Source of the DNA: Paramarasmius palmivorus | Taxonomy: Eukaryota > Basidiomycota > Agaricomycetes > Agaricales > Marasmiaceae | Assembly: GCA_037176845.1 (NCBI GenBank) | Contig: JAYKXP010000011.1 | Coordinates: 1-64,000 of the forward strand | DNA length: 64,000 nucleotides | Direction: 5' to 3' | Shown here: piece by piece, positions 1 to 11,668 of the stretch | Position numbering within the stretch: the stretch's first letter is position 1 | How the letters are laid out: each line of letters starts with the position of its first letter | Translations under genes and position numbers: made by a program | Notes under the pieces: generated by a model | What the model saw: only the letters and a program-made list of their open reading frames with translations | Told to the model about the DNA's origin: nothing | Databases searched by the model: none

Positions 1-233
1 AGACGAGGGATTACTAGCTTTGGCGCGAGGGAATCGCTCGAAGGTCTAGTTGATCATGAGATCAATATGGAAGATGATTGACGCTCGAGGAGGTTTGATA
101 ACCCCGGCATCAACTGATCGGACATAACGCGGACAGAGTAAACTGACCGCGCGCATCTCGAATACACCCAGAAAGAGGTTCATATGAACTATTCCAGACC
201 GAGGACGGTCTAGATCTTTTGGTTTGGGGGAGA
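1..233 (+). mobile_element. 3' internal end of a plus-strand LTR retrotransposon
   Basis: The first 233 bases end in a purine-rich run (217-233, TTTTGGTTTGGGGGAGA) immediately before a TGTGAGG LTR start. That is the expected arrangement of polypurine tract plus 3' LTR of a plus-strand LTR retrotransposon. No long open frame is visible here, so this is probably the untranslated tail behind pol, and the rest of the element lies outside the window. Confidence 0.6.
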
Positions 234-1283
234 TGTGAGGGTACCAGAACGAAATCGCTGAAAAACAGTCATTTTGACACTAATTGTTGTGTTCAGAATC
301 GCACTAGTACATCGTACTAAGTACCATATGGACTTGGTAGCACTACTAGGAACCTAGTAGTGCGCATATGACGAAGAATAAGATAGGCATGCACTGCGTA
401 GTGAATACTAGCTGCGCGCGCATAGACGTTGATGTCGTCGTTAGCCCTATATGATTGCGCTAGGGTACGCGTCGAAACCTGTAGACCGTATCTATACTCT
501 ATTACCAGGCTGGAACCTTACGAGGACATGCTACTGTACATGGTAGACTTCCTAGTAGGTCATATGGCTACACTATACTCGCGCTATGGGACATATGAGA
601 TGGGATAGTGAACGAGGACCAACTACCACAGCGTAGAAGGACCCTAGGGGACGAATCAGAGCTATATACCAAATACGGTAGAAGCTGGAGGTGCGAGTCA
701 CCTCCGAGAGCAGAGTTACCCGGATTAGAAATGTCCGAGTAACCGGGTCATCGATACGAGGGCCATATGGGGGCTTAACAGCTTTCCATATCGATCGGAA
801 TATCCCTCGAGCTTCGAGTTGGAATTCCTACTGCTAGTACACACACTAGTAAGGGACATATAGTCCTATAACAAGGAAACAGATAGGATTCTGTGCCAGG
901 ACTGTCCTAGGACATAGAAAATATAATATAGAACTACAAGGGCATAGAGCCTACCTTCCTCGGATACGAATCCGAAGTGTTTCGGTCGAGATCGGACTCC
1001 TAGCAAGTTCCGAGCGGAATAACTATGTCCTAGCACCGATATCCGAAACGCGCCATGCGGAACAGCGCCTCCGCGCGCCACTTCTTAGCAACCAAAAAGT
1101 AATATGACTCGCAGACCTGCAAAATAATGTCGAATTCCGACCAATATATATCCAAACCTTCCTTTTCTGGTAGATACTTACTTCATATGGACAGAATCCT
1201 CTCCTCGTTCTCATTTCTTGCATAGTTACTATTACTTTATCGTGCCCACTTTCACTTATATGTAAAATATGTACGCTCGCGGG

Positions 1284-1290
1284 TATATAA
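1284..1290 (+). promoter_or_regulatory. TATA box inside the long LTR
   Basis: TATATAA within a GGGTATATAAGCAGC context, about 1.05 kb into the LTR. It is suited to starting the retroelement transcript and is also upstream of the gene that begins just past the LTR. Confidence 0.4.
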
Positions 1291-1543
1291 GCAGCAGGGT
1301 TTCCCCTAGGAAGCTCTCAAGCAATTACCCCGCTATATACGTAGCCCTAGAGCTCAATAGCAAAGTTTTTGACTTCTATCGTTGACCATAGAGGCGACGT
1401 GTGCTTAGAACAATAACTTAGAAAATAAAACCTTGAAAAGCCCTTCTCTATATTGAACTAGAGTCGTGAAATTAGAACTTTGAGATACCCATAGGACGGA
1501 GCTAGCGCGTCTAGTCTCTTGCATAGGATTGATTGTTTCTGGA

Positions 1544-1630
1544 CTAGTGTGGAGCCCCACTAGATCCCTCTTTTCACTTGGTGTGGAGCCCCACCAGTGT
1601 CGTTAAAAGCTTAGTGTGGAGCCCCACTAG
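1544..1630 (+). repeat. Three copies of a palindromic GTGTGGAGCCCCAC motif
   Basis: Copies lie at about 1544-1563, 1579-1597 and 1611-1630. Each centres on GTGTGGAGCCCCAC, a near-perfect inverted repeat able to form a short hairpin. Two copies of a second motif (GTCGTGCTAGTTYGACTAGTGTAA) follow at about 1650-1710. They lie between the TATA box and the candidate LTR end, so they would be in the LTR transcript. Confidence 0.6.
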
Positions 1631-2042
1631 CTTATAGGTGGCCTGATTGTCGTGCTAGTTCGACTAGTGTAATCAGTGCCTTTGGTTGTCGTGCTAGTTT
1701 GACTAGTGTAACCATAAGCCTTCATAGGAACAATAGGTCTTTACCCTTGTTGGGTTCGATAGGTTATTTTGCGTCATAGGAACGTATAGGAATAGTTATA
1801 GATAGGTTTATAGGTTGGCTCGCGTTGTCTTGATCATATCGAGACTATATTATCATATTACATTGTTTCATTCATCGCTCGTACACTTCCCTTGTGTCCT
1901 AGTGATTTGTAGACGTTCAACTAGTGTGCTAGTTGATTTCTTGTGTCGATTGTACGGATCCTTTGACAACGTCGAACCCCGCTCGCACAACTTGGCATAT
2001 TATTTCGCTCGTTCACAAGCGTTTTATAAGCCTCACACCACT

Positions 2043-3342
2043 ATGGACTCGTTCTCTGCATCTCGTTCTCCTTCTATGACTTCGGACCTCTGTTTCCCCT
2101 TCCAAGGCCAGACCACCTCTCGAGAGATGAGTGTTATCGAGATATCCGATACCGAAAGTTGTTCCTCGGACGTTGTTGATCATTCTTTATCCTCGATGGC
2201 GATTGCTCCAGTCGTGAGTGTGGCTGCAGATGGGTGAGTTAGCCGAGCTTCCTTCGATCTGTTGTTACTGACTAGACTAGCTCAATTGTGAGCGGCCCCC
2301 TAGTCGCGTCGGTGTTCCAGGACACTCTCCGTCGTCTTCAGGGGGCGGAGACCACAATTCGTCGTTACGAAGAGAGAATGGAAGAAAAGGATAAGTGAGT
2401 CCGTGATGGTTCAGAATCAAGAAGAGATGCTGACGTCATCATCTTGGTCCTTTCCCCCTTGCCCAGAATTATCGCACAACTTCAAGACCAACTACAAATC
2501 CTTGAGGCAAAGTATGAAGTTGAAGAGGATAGATTGAAGAGGAATATCGAGTTCCAAAATCGGTACGTGATGGACGCTTGTTATGAGTCAACGTTCTGCT
2601 AAACGGATTTCCCCAGCGTCATTTCTTCTTTGGATTTCAACATTGAGAAGGCTCTCGAATCCAAGGATGCTTGGGAACACAATTGCAACGAAGCGAAGAC
2701 TCGTGCGGATGCAATGGAATCCGAAGTAATTCGTCTCTCGGGGAATTTGAAGGAGTTGGAAGGTCGTTTCCATACCAGCAATTATCGAATCCGTACCCTC
2801 GAGGAGAATCTTCATGCTGCAGGTTGCGTCAACACAGAACTTTCCGAAAGCCTTCTCAGGGCTCGTCGTGGAAATATGGCCAGAGTTGCGCCTTCCTTGA
2901 TCAAGGCTTTAATCCTGGTTACTAGGACACTTTGGTCCCCTACAGCTTCTCATTCCGAACCGGATCGACTGGTCCTCCTTCAAGCGATGTACGAGGGGTT
3001 GCAACAGGTGGAGCAAGTTGTCTTTTTCGTAATCAGGGCGAACATGATTAGTCGCATGATTTCTGGAGATTTTGACGAGGAGAATCTGGTTCGATCCCTT
3101 GGCTCCACCCGACCTGACATCCATCGAACAGAGATGCATTTAACTAGTGATGGGTGAGTAATTCCTTTTAATACTCCGTTCCAGATCTGAGGATGGTGAA
3201 TAGGAACTTTACTTTTCTACCTGGAATGTCGGCTACACCCACTGCCCCTCGTGCTTTGCGTGCCGAAACAGCTTCTGTTGGTCCCCGTGGCTTCAAACGT
3301 CCTAGGGTGGAGTCGGATATGGAAGAAAGTGAGGAGGATTAA
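2043..3342 (+). CDS. Unrecognised coiled-coil protein, five exons, 358 aa
   Basis: I do not recognise this protein. Exons 2043-2233, 2281-2394, 2467-2562, 2617-3153 and 3204-3342 join in frame through GT..AG introns of 47-72 bp and end at TAA. Exon 1 is Ser/Thr-rich. Exons 2-4 encode charged heptad-like sequence (for example RRYEERMEEKDK, LQDQLQILEAKYEVEEDRLK) consistent with a long coiled coil. A hydrophobic region with a paired Met-Ile segment follows, and the C-terminus is basic then acidic (FKRPRV, then MEESEED). The ATG is only 5 bp past the candidate end of the long LTR, and the gene converges on the Gypsy pol (115 bp apart). It could be a host gene fed by the LTR, or an antisense accessory gene of a retroelement. 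It looks intact. Confidence 0.6.
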
Positions 3343-3456
3343 TGAATGGTGAGTATTTTTATGACTAGTGGTGGTTGAAATGAAAGAGCTGATGAATGAT
3401 AGTATTTGTGACAAATAGTATAAGTTTATGTTTTTTATGAATATATGCCCCAGGTT

Positions 3457-6400
3457 CTATGCTCCTTGAAGGCGTTGTGAACGCCTTACTGGCATGATTT
3501 GTGGTTCTGGTGTATTCGACGGGGATTTTGTTGATACGACTTCATTCGGGTTGACCTGTCGTCGTCGCTGCGTTCGAGTCTGCTGTAACGCTATTAACTC
3601 TTCTTCTGTTGCTCCAGGTTTATTGGGACTTCGGGCTTGGTATCGTTTAACCGTGTCAATGGCTCCGGCAAGATTGGGTAATCGTACCCACGAATCTTCG
3701 TGTGGGTCATACCCTTCCCAGCGTACAAGGAACTTGAGGATGCCCCGTTCTCGCTTGGAATCAAGGATGTCTTCAACATGATATTCTTCCTCTTCTTCGA
3801 TTTCTACGGGCGGAGGCGGTGGTTGTCGATGGTTCGAGGGATAGTACTTGGATAAGAGACTAACGTGGAAGACGTTATGCAGGGCCTTCATAGAAGTTGG
3901 AAGCTTGAGGCGAAACGCGTGAGTGGATACTTTGGAGTCGATTTCAAACGGACCTAATCGTTTGTAATCCAGTTTCTTGCTGGGTCGGCGTGTCTTGATG
4001 TTCTTGGTATTTAGCCAGACTTTCGTCCCTTTCGTCCATTCGTCGGGATGGTCTTGCCTAGTTCGGTTGGTGAATTCTTGGGCTCTTTTGTTGGCCTCGC
4101 TGATTTGTTCTTTCAGATACTTGTGTAATTCCTGAAGTTCGGTGGCAGCCAAGTGTGCGGCATGGTTACTGACCCCTTTGAGTGAGATCGTGAGTCGAGG
4201 ATGATACCCTTTATTGGCGAAGAAGGGTGTTAGATTGGTAGTGGAGTGGGTGGTGTTGTTGTAGGTGAACTCGGCAAGGGGTAAGAAGTGATGCCAGTCG
4301 TTCTGGTCGTAATTGACAAAGGTGCGTAAATATTGTTCCAATGTTTGATTGGTTCGTTCGGTCTGACCATCCGTCTCAGGGTGATACGCTGTGGAATATC
4401 GGCTCTGGATATCCAGTGCTTTGCATATCCCTCGCCAGAACTTCGAGACGAAGGTACTTCCTCTGTCCGAAATGATGTCAATCGGGAGTCCATGTTTCGA
4501 GAAGACGTGTCGGATAAAGTGATTGGCCAAAGCAGTCGCATCGTCAGTAGTATGACAGGAGATGAATACGGCTTGTTTAGTAAGTCGACATACAACTACC
4601 AGAATGGCATCAAATCCTTCTGATAGTGGTAGCTCCACGATATGATCTACGGATATTGAGCTCCAAGGTCTCTCGGCGATTGGGAGTGGTTTCAACAAAC
4701 CAAACTTGCGTTGTCGAATGGTCTTGGTTCTAGCGCAAGTATGACAGCCCCTGACATAGTTGGTTACATCTCGTTTGATTCGGGGCCAATAATAGGTTCG
4801 ATGCAGCAATTGAATAGTTCGGCGAATACCTGGGTGCCCTCGCAGTCGGTGATCATGGTGACTGCGTATGATGTCTTGTCGAAGACCCTGGTGATCTGGG
4901 ACGTAGATGAGGCCTTGTCGGAGAAGAAGATCGTTCTCCACTAGGTACGGCGTTTCTGGGTTACCTTTCATGTCTTCATAAGCTAACTCCCAGTGTTGAT
5001 CCTTTGGAGCCTTGCGAATTCGATTGACTTCAAGGTCCTCGTTGATAATCAGGGCAGCAAGAAGTTGTTCGGGACGAATGACTATCTTTTCATTCTGTCT
5101 ATTGGCTTCATCTCGAGTGTTTTTCCTGGGATATATGTCAGGCCTTCGCGTGAGTGCATCAGGTTTCTCGCCCAAACGTCCTGGCCGATAATTGATATTG
5201 AAATCGTATCCGGATAGCAATTCGGACCATCTAGCCTGTCTTCGGCTAAGCTTCTTGGTTGTTGTGAAATATTGAAGGTTATGGTGGTCCGAGTAGACCT
5301 GGATGGGATATTTCGAACCTTCCAGGTACGCACGCCACTGTTTGAACGATTCCACAATGGCTAGTAATTCCTTATCGTAGATGTCATAATTCAATTCGGC
5401 GGGGGACATACTACGAGCAAAGAAAGCGACTGGATGAAGAAGACCGGTGATAGGATCGGGTTGAGAAAGAATAGAGGCTATGGCGTAGTCGGACGCGTCG
5501 GATTCGAGAATAATGGGTTGATCAGGGTTGAAGTGCTTTAGAACAGGTGCGTGAGTGAAGGCCTCCTTGAGCAGCTCAAAGACTGACTGGCATTTGTCAC
5601 TCCAGTCCCAAGATCGCTTCTTCGAAGTTAGGGCAGTTAAGGGTTTTACAATTCCAGAGTAGTTGTCGATGAATCGTCAGTAGAAATTGGCAAAACCCAA
5701 AAACCCTTGTAATTCTTTGACGTTGGTTGGGATTGGCCACTGTTGAATGACATTTACCTTCCTGGGATCCATTTTAACACCTTCAGCGGATACAATAACA
5801 CCTAGATATTCCACAGACTTGGTGTGAAATTCACATTTCTCGGGCTTGAGACGCAGGTTGTTGTCTTCGAGACGTTTTAAAACTTCAGATACGTTCTTGA
5901 TATGATCCTCTTCATTGGCTGAGAAGATTAATATGTCGTCCAGATAAACGACTACGCATATGTCCACCATATCATGAAATATGTCATTCATGAATCGCTG
6001 AAATACTGAAGGCGCGTTGGTGAGCCCCATAGGCATAACCAGGAATTCATAAGCACCATAGCGTGTTCAAAAGGCGGTCTTCCATTCTTCTCCCGGGGCT
6101 ATACGGACGTTGTAGTACCCAGAGCGTAAGTCGAGTTTGGTGAAGATGGACGAGCGCCCGAGTTGATCAATGAGGTTGCCGATGAGGGGAATGGGGTAGT
6201 TGTTCCTTTTGGTCAGCCGATTGAGAGCTCTAAAGTCGACGCAAAGTCGCAAGGATCCATCTTTCTTCTTTGCGAAAAGGACTGGGGCTCCTATAGGCGA
6301 GTTGGAAGCTCGAATGAAGCCCTTGCCGAGCATGTCGTCGATGAACTCCTTCAATGCTTTGAGTTCTGTTCCGGACATGTTGTATACCTTTCCTGGGGGC

Positions 6401-7673
6401 GGATACTCGTTGTCTTGTGTTTCGATTTTCATGTCGTAGGGTCGATGTGGAGGCATTTTGCTAGCCTCTTTTGAAGAAGATACCTTGATAAACTTATGGT
6501 ATTGCTGGGGAACGATACGTTCGAACTTTGCTCGTTCTTCCTGAGTCATTTCTTCTTCAACATTCTCCAGGGTTGCAGTAGCGCGAATGGTTGCTGAGTT
6601 AGCTGCATCCTTTGAGACTTCAGGAGCATTTTCGTCTGACGGTCGGAGCCGTAGAGAGTAAACTTCGTATCCTTGCTTGATCAAGGACATGAATGGCGCA
6701 GCTCCGATGAGACTGATGGCTGGTCCTTCGGTCTTTGGGTTGAAAATAACGTTTTCTCCAACGTCTCGTTGCTCTTGTTTCACTGATGCGGGACTCAGGA
6801 GTAGCGTGTTCTGTGTTGGGGAGTGGTAGGGAGAATTGATGGGTAAGGTTGGATTATTGAATGTGTCATCACCTGGATTGGAGATGACTTTGGTGGCAAA
6901 GTAGTCATCTAGTTCATCCTGGTGAAGGAGCAAAGGATCGTCTTCATTGAGTGTGCTCGGAATGTTGGAATACGTAGTCTTTGGTTCATCTTCTTCCTCG
7001 ATGGTGGCTTTTGGACGTGAAATATGCTTTCCTTGATTTATAGCTTGCTCTCGTAGATAAACGGCGACTTCATCTAGATGCAGTAATACGGGGTCATTGA
7101 TCCCTAAGGGTGGATTTAGTCGTTCCTCAAATTCTGGAACATCTTCAATGGTCGGTGGTCGCGCTACTAAGTTAAAATTGCGAATAATGGTACCTGCTAG
7201 CTGTTCGTGATGGTCCAAGGATAGTCGAAGGCGAGACCAATCGATTGCCGGATTGTATTTCCTCAGCCACGGAAGACCCAGCACGATACTGACTGTGGGA
7301 TGAAGCTTCGTAATGAGCATTAGCTCCTTTTCCAAGAGTCTGTTTCCTACCCATAGTGTTGCCATGTATCCTTGAGTAATAAGTCCTGAGGATGTTTCTT
7401 TGCCATCGAATAGCGTGAGTCGAATGGGATTGTTGAGATTGATAATGTTCTGAGGATTTTTGTTAGCGGTCTCGTCATTGATAAACATTCGCGATGCTCC
7501 TGAATCAAGGAGAGCGTTTTCAGTAGTGTTGGTTTCCAAAAGATTAGTCGAGATAATAAAAGCATCTTCTGTTCTTGAGGTTAGGTAAGCCGTATCATAA
7601 GTAGTGTTATTGAGAGTTTGAGAAGAAAAAATGCCGCATAGATGAATTGAAGGTGGTGGTGATGGTATAGGGC
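3457..7673 (-). pseudogene. Gypsy pol (protease, RT, RNase H, integrase, chromodomain) with two premature stops
   Basis: Domains in order on the minus strand: aspartic protease (LLDSGASRMFI, near 7510-7480); reverse transcriptase with LRLCVDFRALN and the YLDD catalytic motif near 5960; RNase H (DKELLAIVESF, YSDHHNL); integrase with an H2C2 zinc finger (HPGIRR..., CHTCARTK) and DD35E core (VDHIVELPLSEGFD, DRGSTFVS); and a chromodomain (YHVEDILDSK, FLVRWEGYDPHEDSW). The frame is open upstream through the gag stop, in the -1 frame relative to gag, as in many Gypsy elements. In-frame TGA codons at 6069-6067 and 5679-5677 replace residues that are Arg in the family context (KTAF-stop-TRYG, NFY-stop-RFI), consistent with CGA to TGA change. 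It acts in reverse transcription and integration when intact, but this copy cannot make full Pol. Confidence 0.9.
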
Positions 7674-10600
7674 TCAGACTTCCCCTTCCTCTAGGGTCGG
7701 AGCCCCCGGTTCGTTTCCCGAATCGTCTTCGTTGTCGATGTCTTCTAATCCAAAGATATCGCCGTTGCCATCCATGGCGAGAAGGTGATCTTCTTGATCC
7801 TCATCTTCTTCGATTGTTAATGCCGCGCGCAGAGCAGTCGTTCCTTGAGGACTGGGTTGGGTGTTCGGAGCATTTGTACATTCTCGAGCGAAATGATTGC
7901 TCCCTCCATAACGTAGGCAGAGGTTATTAGCCAGCCTATGTTCCCGTTCCTGTCTCGTTAGTCGAATGATCTCAGGTTGCCGTTGTTGAATGATAGCCGC
8001 CTGTCCTCTAGTCTCTTGTGTAGCGGTACCAGGCCTATTTCCTGAGGGATTGGGGTTAGCCGTATCAGATGGTCGATTCCTCGAGATTGTTTGGGTTCGA
8101 GTTGCCGGGAATCGGCGATTATTTGCAGTTGCTGAGTCCCCTCGATATGGAGAAGAGTTGACGCTTAGTCCTGCTAATTGGAACGATTGGCGAGCTCCAT
8201 CAATGCTAATGAGTCGGTCCACAAGATCTTGATAGGTTTGTGGAATACTGCCCGCATATGTGATTCGGTTGCGAAGGTCTGCCCGGATTTGGTTCAACAT
8301 CTTCCAACGCAAAGTTGCTAAGTTATGCTGGGTTCGTAGAGCTGCGTCTTCAAAGCGCACCAAGTAGCTCGCGAATGATTCGTTGTATTGTTGAACTACT
8401 TGATCGAGTTGAGCTTGGGCGTGTAAGAGTTCATCATGGATACCGTAGAGTCGTGATAGCTCTCGAGTGAATGTTCCCCATTCATGAATTGCTGGGGTAT
8501 AAATTCCAGTTTCGAATTCCTGTTCCGTCCAGTTTTGAAAGGTCCTTGCTGCGGCTCCTGTCAACCATGAGGATGCGTAAGTAACTCGACGCTGTTCTGT
8601 GCTGTAAATGGTTGGTTTGGCCATGAAAACTCGGTAACAATCACTAAGGAAGGGTCGCCATTGAGTTGGATCCGTACCATCAAACTCTTTGGGTTTACGC
8701 ACGTCTATTTTGGATTCGATATTGATTGCTTCTCGAGTAGCGCGATCTTCCCCATCATGCGACGAACGAGATCCCGAAGATCCAGGAGGACCAGTAGGAC
8801 CTGGAGGTCCCATCGGCCCTGGTGGTCCAGTTGGTCCTGGTGGGCCTGGTGGACCTTGATTTCCCGGAGGACCAGGTGGTCCGGATGCTCCTGAGGCACC
8901 AGAGGGTCCTGGTGGTCCTGGCGGTCCAGGAGGACTTTCCCGAGCAGTATGGTATGACCTTGACGATGTTTGAGAGTTGTTGGAATGTTGTGAACCCGCT
9001 TGTGAAGGCGACGTGTGTTGTGAGTTATCGTGGTATTGTCGTGATTGTTGGGAACGTTCCTGATATTCGTTTCGTTCGGAAAACCACGAAGACTGGTCCT
9101 GCGGTTCAAAAGGTGAGAGTTGCGATGAATTTTCGGATGATGGAGGTCGAGAGTTTCGAGGAGAAGGAGGTGGTGATGAAGGAGGTGACGGTGGGCCTTC
9201 TGTGTTAAAAGTAACTTGCGCTGATGCTTTCGAGCGTTCTTCATTTCGAACAGGGGCCACGGGAAGTCCTTGAGATTGAGTTTGATGCCTTCTTGAGTTC
9301 TCCGAATCTGTGTCAAGGTCGGAAATGTCATATACTGGTAATCTATCGGAGACATTAGCTGTATGATTAGTCGCGTTGGTATCAGTTCTGGGGGTTCTCA
9401 GAGATGCGAAGGCTGAAGGAGGCGTATTTCTGAATGGTTGGCTTGCCTCTGACCGTCGCCATGAACCTTCTTCTTCCAATGGTGGCGCTCTATGTGCCGC
9501 CCATTTTCCTTTATCCTTTGTTGGTCCTTGTGATGATTGTTCCTCAGTTTTACCTATAGTTGGAGCCATTTCTGGGGGACTACCAGTGTTGTTGACTGAT
9601 GGGACGTGTTGGGGCAGGGGAGAAGTAGAAATAGGTATATTCGTTGGTGGTGGTACAGGTTCAGGAGATGGTTGAGCTTGACCCGCGGAGCTTTGGCTGC
9701 TAGGTACGTGATTTGTTTTGTTTCGGTCCGGGATTGACCGAATCGGTTCCTGACGCGTGTTACCTCTTGTGTCTGTTCTTCCACGTCCTGGGTAGGGCGT
9801 GTACGCGTACCCTTGTCTTCTCGTCTGCCCTGGTTGGATTCTTGGTTCCTCGGACGAAGCTTGAGTTGAAGATGGACCCCTAGGTATTATTTCCCGAACT
9901 GTTCTCTCTGCTGGTTGTTGTACTGACTCTTGCCCCCATGAACTAGGTTCTTGACTGTATTCGAAACTTGGAGCTGGACGAACTCGGAAGCTTCTAGATG
10001 CTGGACTGGGTGGAGGTGGTTCGTTAGTATTTCTGGTAGGTTCCCGTTCATCTTCCCAGGAACTAGGCTGTTGACTGTACACAAAACTAGGTTCAGGGCG
10101 GAGTCTTGGTCTACGAGAATTTGGGCTTGGAGGAGGTGGGCTAGGAGGTCGCTCAGGTTGGGGAAGAGAATTCCAGGAGCTTGGCTCTTGGCTATACACG
10201 AAGCTGGGCGAAGGAATGAGTTGCGGGGGTTGGAAGAAACGTCGAACAGGGGACGTGGATACAAAAGGTGCGTTCTCCTCGAAATTCATACTCTGAGTAG
10301 TGGTGGACCTCATATGTGGATTATTAGGTCGTTCTACTGCTCTTCGTCTTGGGACCGTCACGTATACCGACTCGCCGTCTGAATTGTACCCCACAAAACT
10401 GGACCTGTACCCCGCCGAATCCGCCGTGACTGAATGATGCGAGGTCGGGGGATTGACCCTTGTACTAGGCCTTTCCATGACAATCACATCGTCCTCAGAG
10501 TGTTCGCGTCTGACTAAATCATTAACAGGAGGATTCCATACGACCTGTGTCTCCCCAGTGCGCGGTTCCGACAGCGAAGAAGACGTGGAGTGTCTTTGAG

Positions 10601-11118
10601 GGCTCTGAGAGGGTGGAAGAGGTACGTTTTCTGGGGGTATTGTATTTACTCGTGTTGTTGACGAGGCTTCCTGACCATAGCTCGTTGTTTTGCTGGTTTC
10701 CGAAGGCAGCCGATTCAAAGCTCTTCGGCTTGGTTCCCCTACACGAGATCGCTCAAAGGGATTAAGAGAGGTGTATCCTGGTAAGGTTGAGGAATCGTGA
10801 GTATAGTCGTACCTGCTAACATGATAAGAAGGAGCAGGACTATCCGGAATTCGGGGAAGACACATGTCGATATGCGGATTAAAGCTCATACGGTACAGTC
10901 GATCTAATTCCCGTCGATTTTCCGGACTACTAAGTAGCTTGCGAACCCTAGGTTCCAGGTCGAGGTCATGGGTTCGCCGAAGATCGCGGATGGCCATTAT
11001 ATGTTCCATGTTGGTCATTTTGTGAATTCCCGGTATGCCGAGACGTCTTGCCAAGTTATAACAGTGCATACCTAACTCTTCAATTAGTTCTTGTGCAAAG
11101 CGTTGATTTGGAGGATAT

Positions 11119-11485
11119 TGTTGGAATTCTAAATATAGATGTCACTTGACAAGTCATTTTCACTTTATTCCGCCTATGCCACAATTACTAAGAAAGCAGA
11201 TATTCATAGAACAGTTGCTTTAACCCGCTTGTACCACCATCTACTGACAGTTACTGACACTGACTGTGCAGTTATTTCTAGTTCACTTAGTATCTATTCT
11301 CATACCTTTAGGATTATCTTTTATCCCCTACTCATGTATAAAAGCTAGACAGAAAACCCTACATACAACATTGAATCACATCAGTTTATCTTGTGTTCTC
11401 TCAACCCCCTCTGGTCATCAGCTATCGTTTATTCGCGCTTACCTGCGCTATCGCTGCTAACAGAGTTCAATCTAAAACTCTGACA
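11119..11485 (+). repeat. Left (5') LTR of the Gag-only Copia element
   Basis: It starts TGTTGGAATTC and ends CTGACA, and reads as identical to the right LTR. A TATA box (TATAAAAG, 11337-11344) lies two-thirds of the way in and probably marks the promoter. Small frames inside it appear in both LTR copies and are not genes. Confidence 0.95.
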
Positions 11486-11497
11486 GGTTATGGGCCC
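11486..11497 (+). other. Half-tRNA primer binding site (initiator tRNA-Met)
   Basis: GGTTATGGGCCC directly follows the LTR. It is complementary to the conserved GGGCCCATAACC anticodon stem-loop of eukaryotic initiator tRNA-Met rather than to a tRNA 3' end. Drosophila copia is known to prime with a 5' half of this tRNA. The same motif occurs at the minus-strand Copia fragment nearby. Confidence 0.8.
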
Positions 11498-11668
11498 CGG
11501 TCTATAAACCTTAGCCGAACCAGAGTAATACCGATTTCATATTGGTATAGTGGCGAGTTTGGGACGCCGTAATATCCCCAAGGAACAAGAACCAAGATCA
11601 TACATCGAGTGGCGAGCAGGGACGCCGGAATATCCCCTACCCAAAGCAAAGGACTATTGGACTAGTGT

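Larger units (their letters stand above)
234..2037 (+). repeat. Long LTR (candidate 3' LTR, right end uncertain)
   Basis: The LTR starts with TGTGAGG right after the polypurine tract. A matching CCTCACA at 2031-2037 gives a 7-bp terminal inverted repeat and would make the LTR about 1.8 kb. The right end is an inference, because no second LTR copy is in the window. A TATA box (TATATAA, 1284-1290) inside it is a plausible LTR promoter. The interval has no credible host gene and is rich in short repeats such as CTAGT and CATATG. Confidence 0.45.

Noticed and set aside
11139..11460. Frames of 64-69 aa inside the Copia LTR, present twice
   Set aside because: They are identical because the LTRs are identical, and they lie over the promoter region. 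There is no reason to think they are translated.
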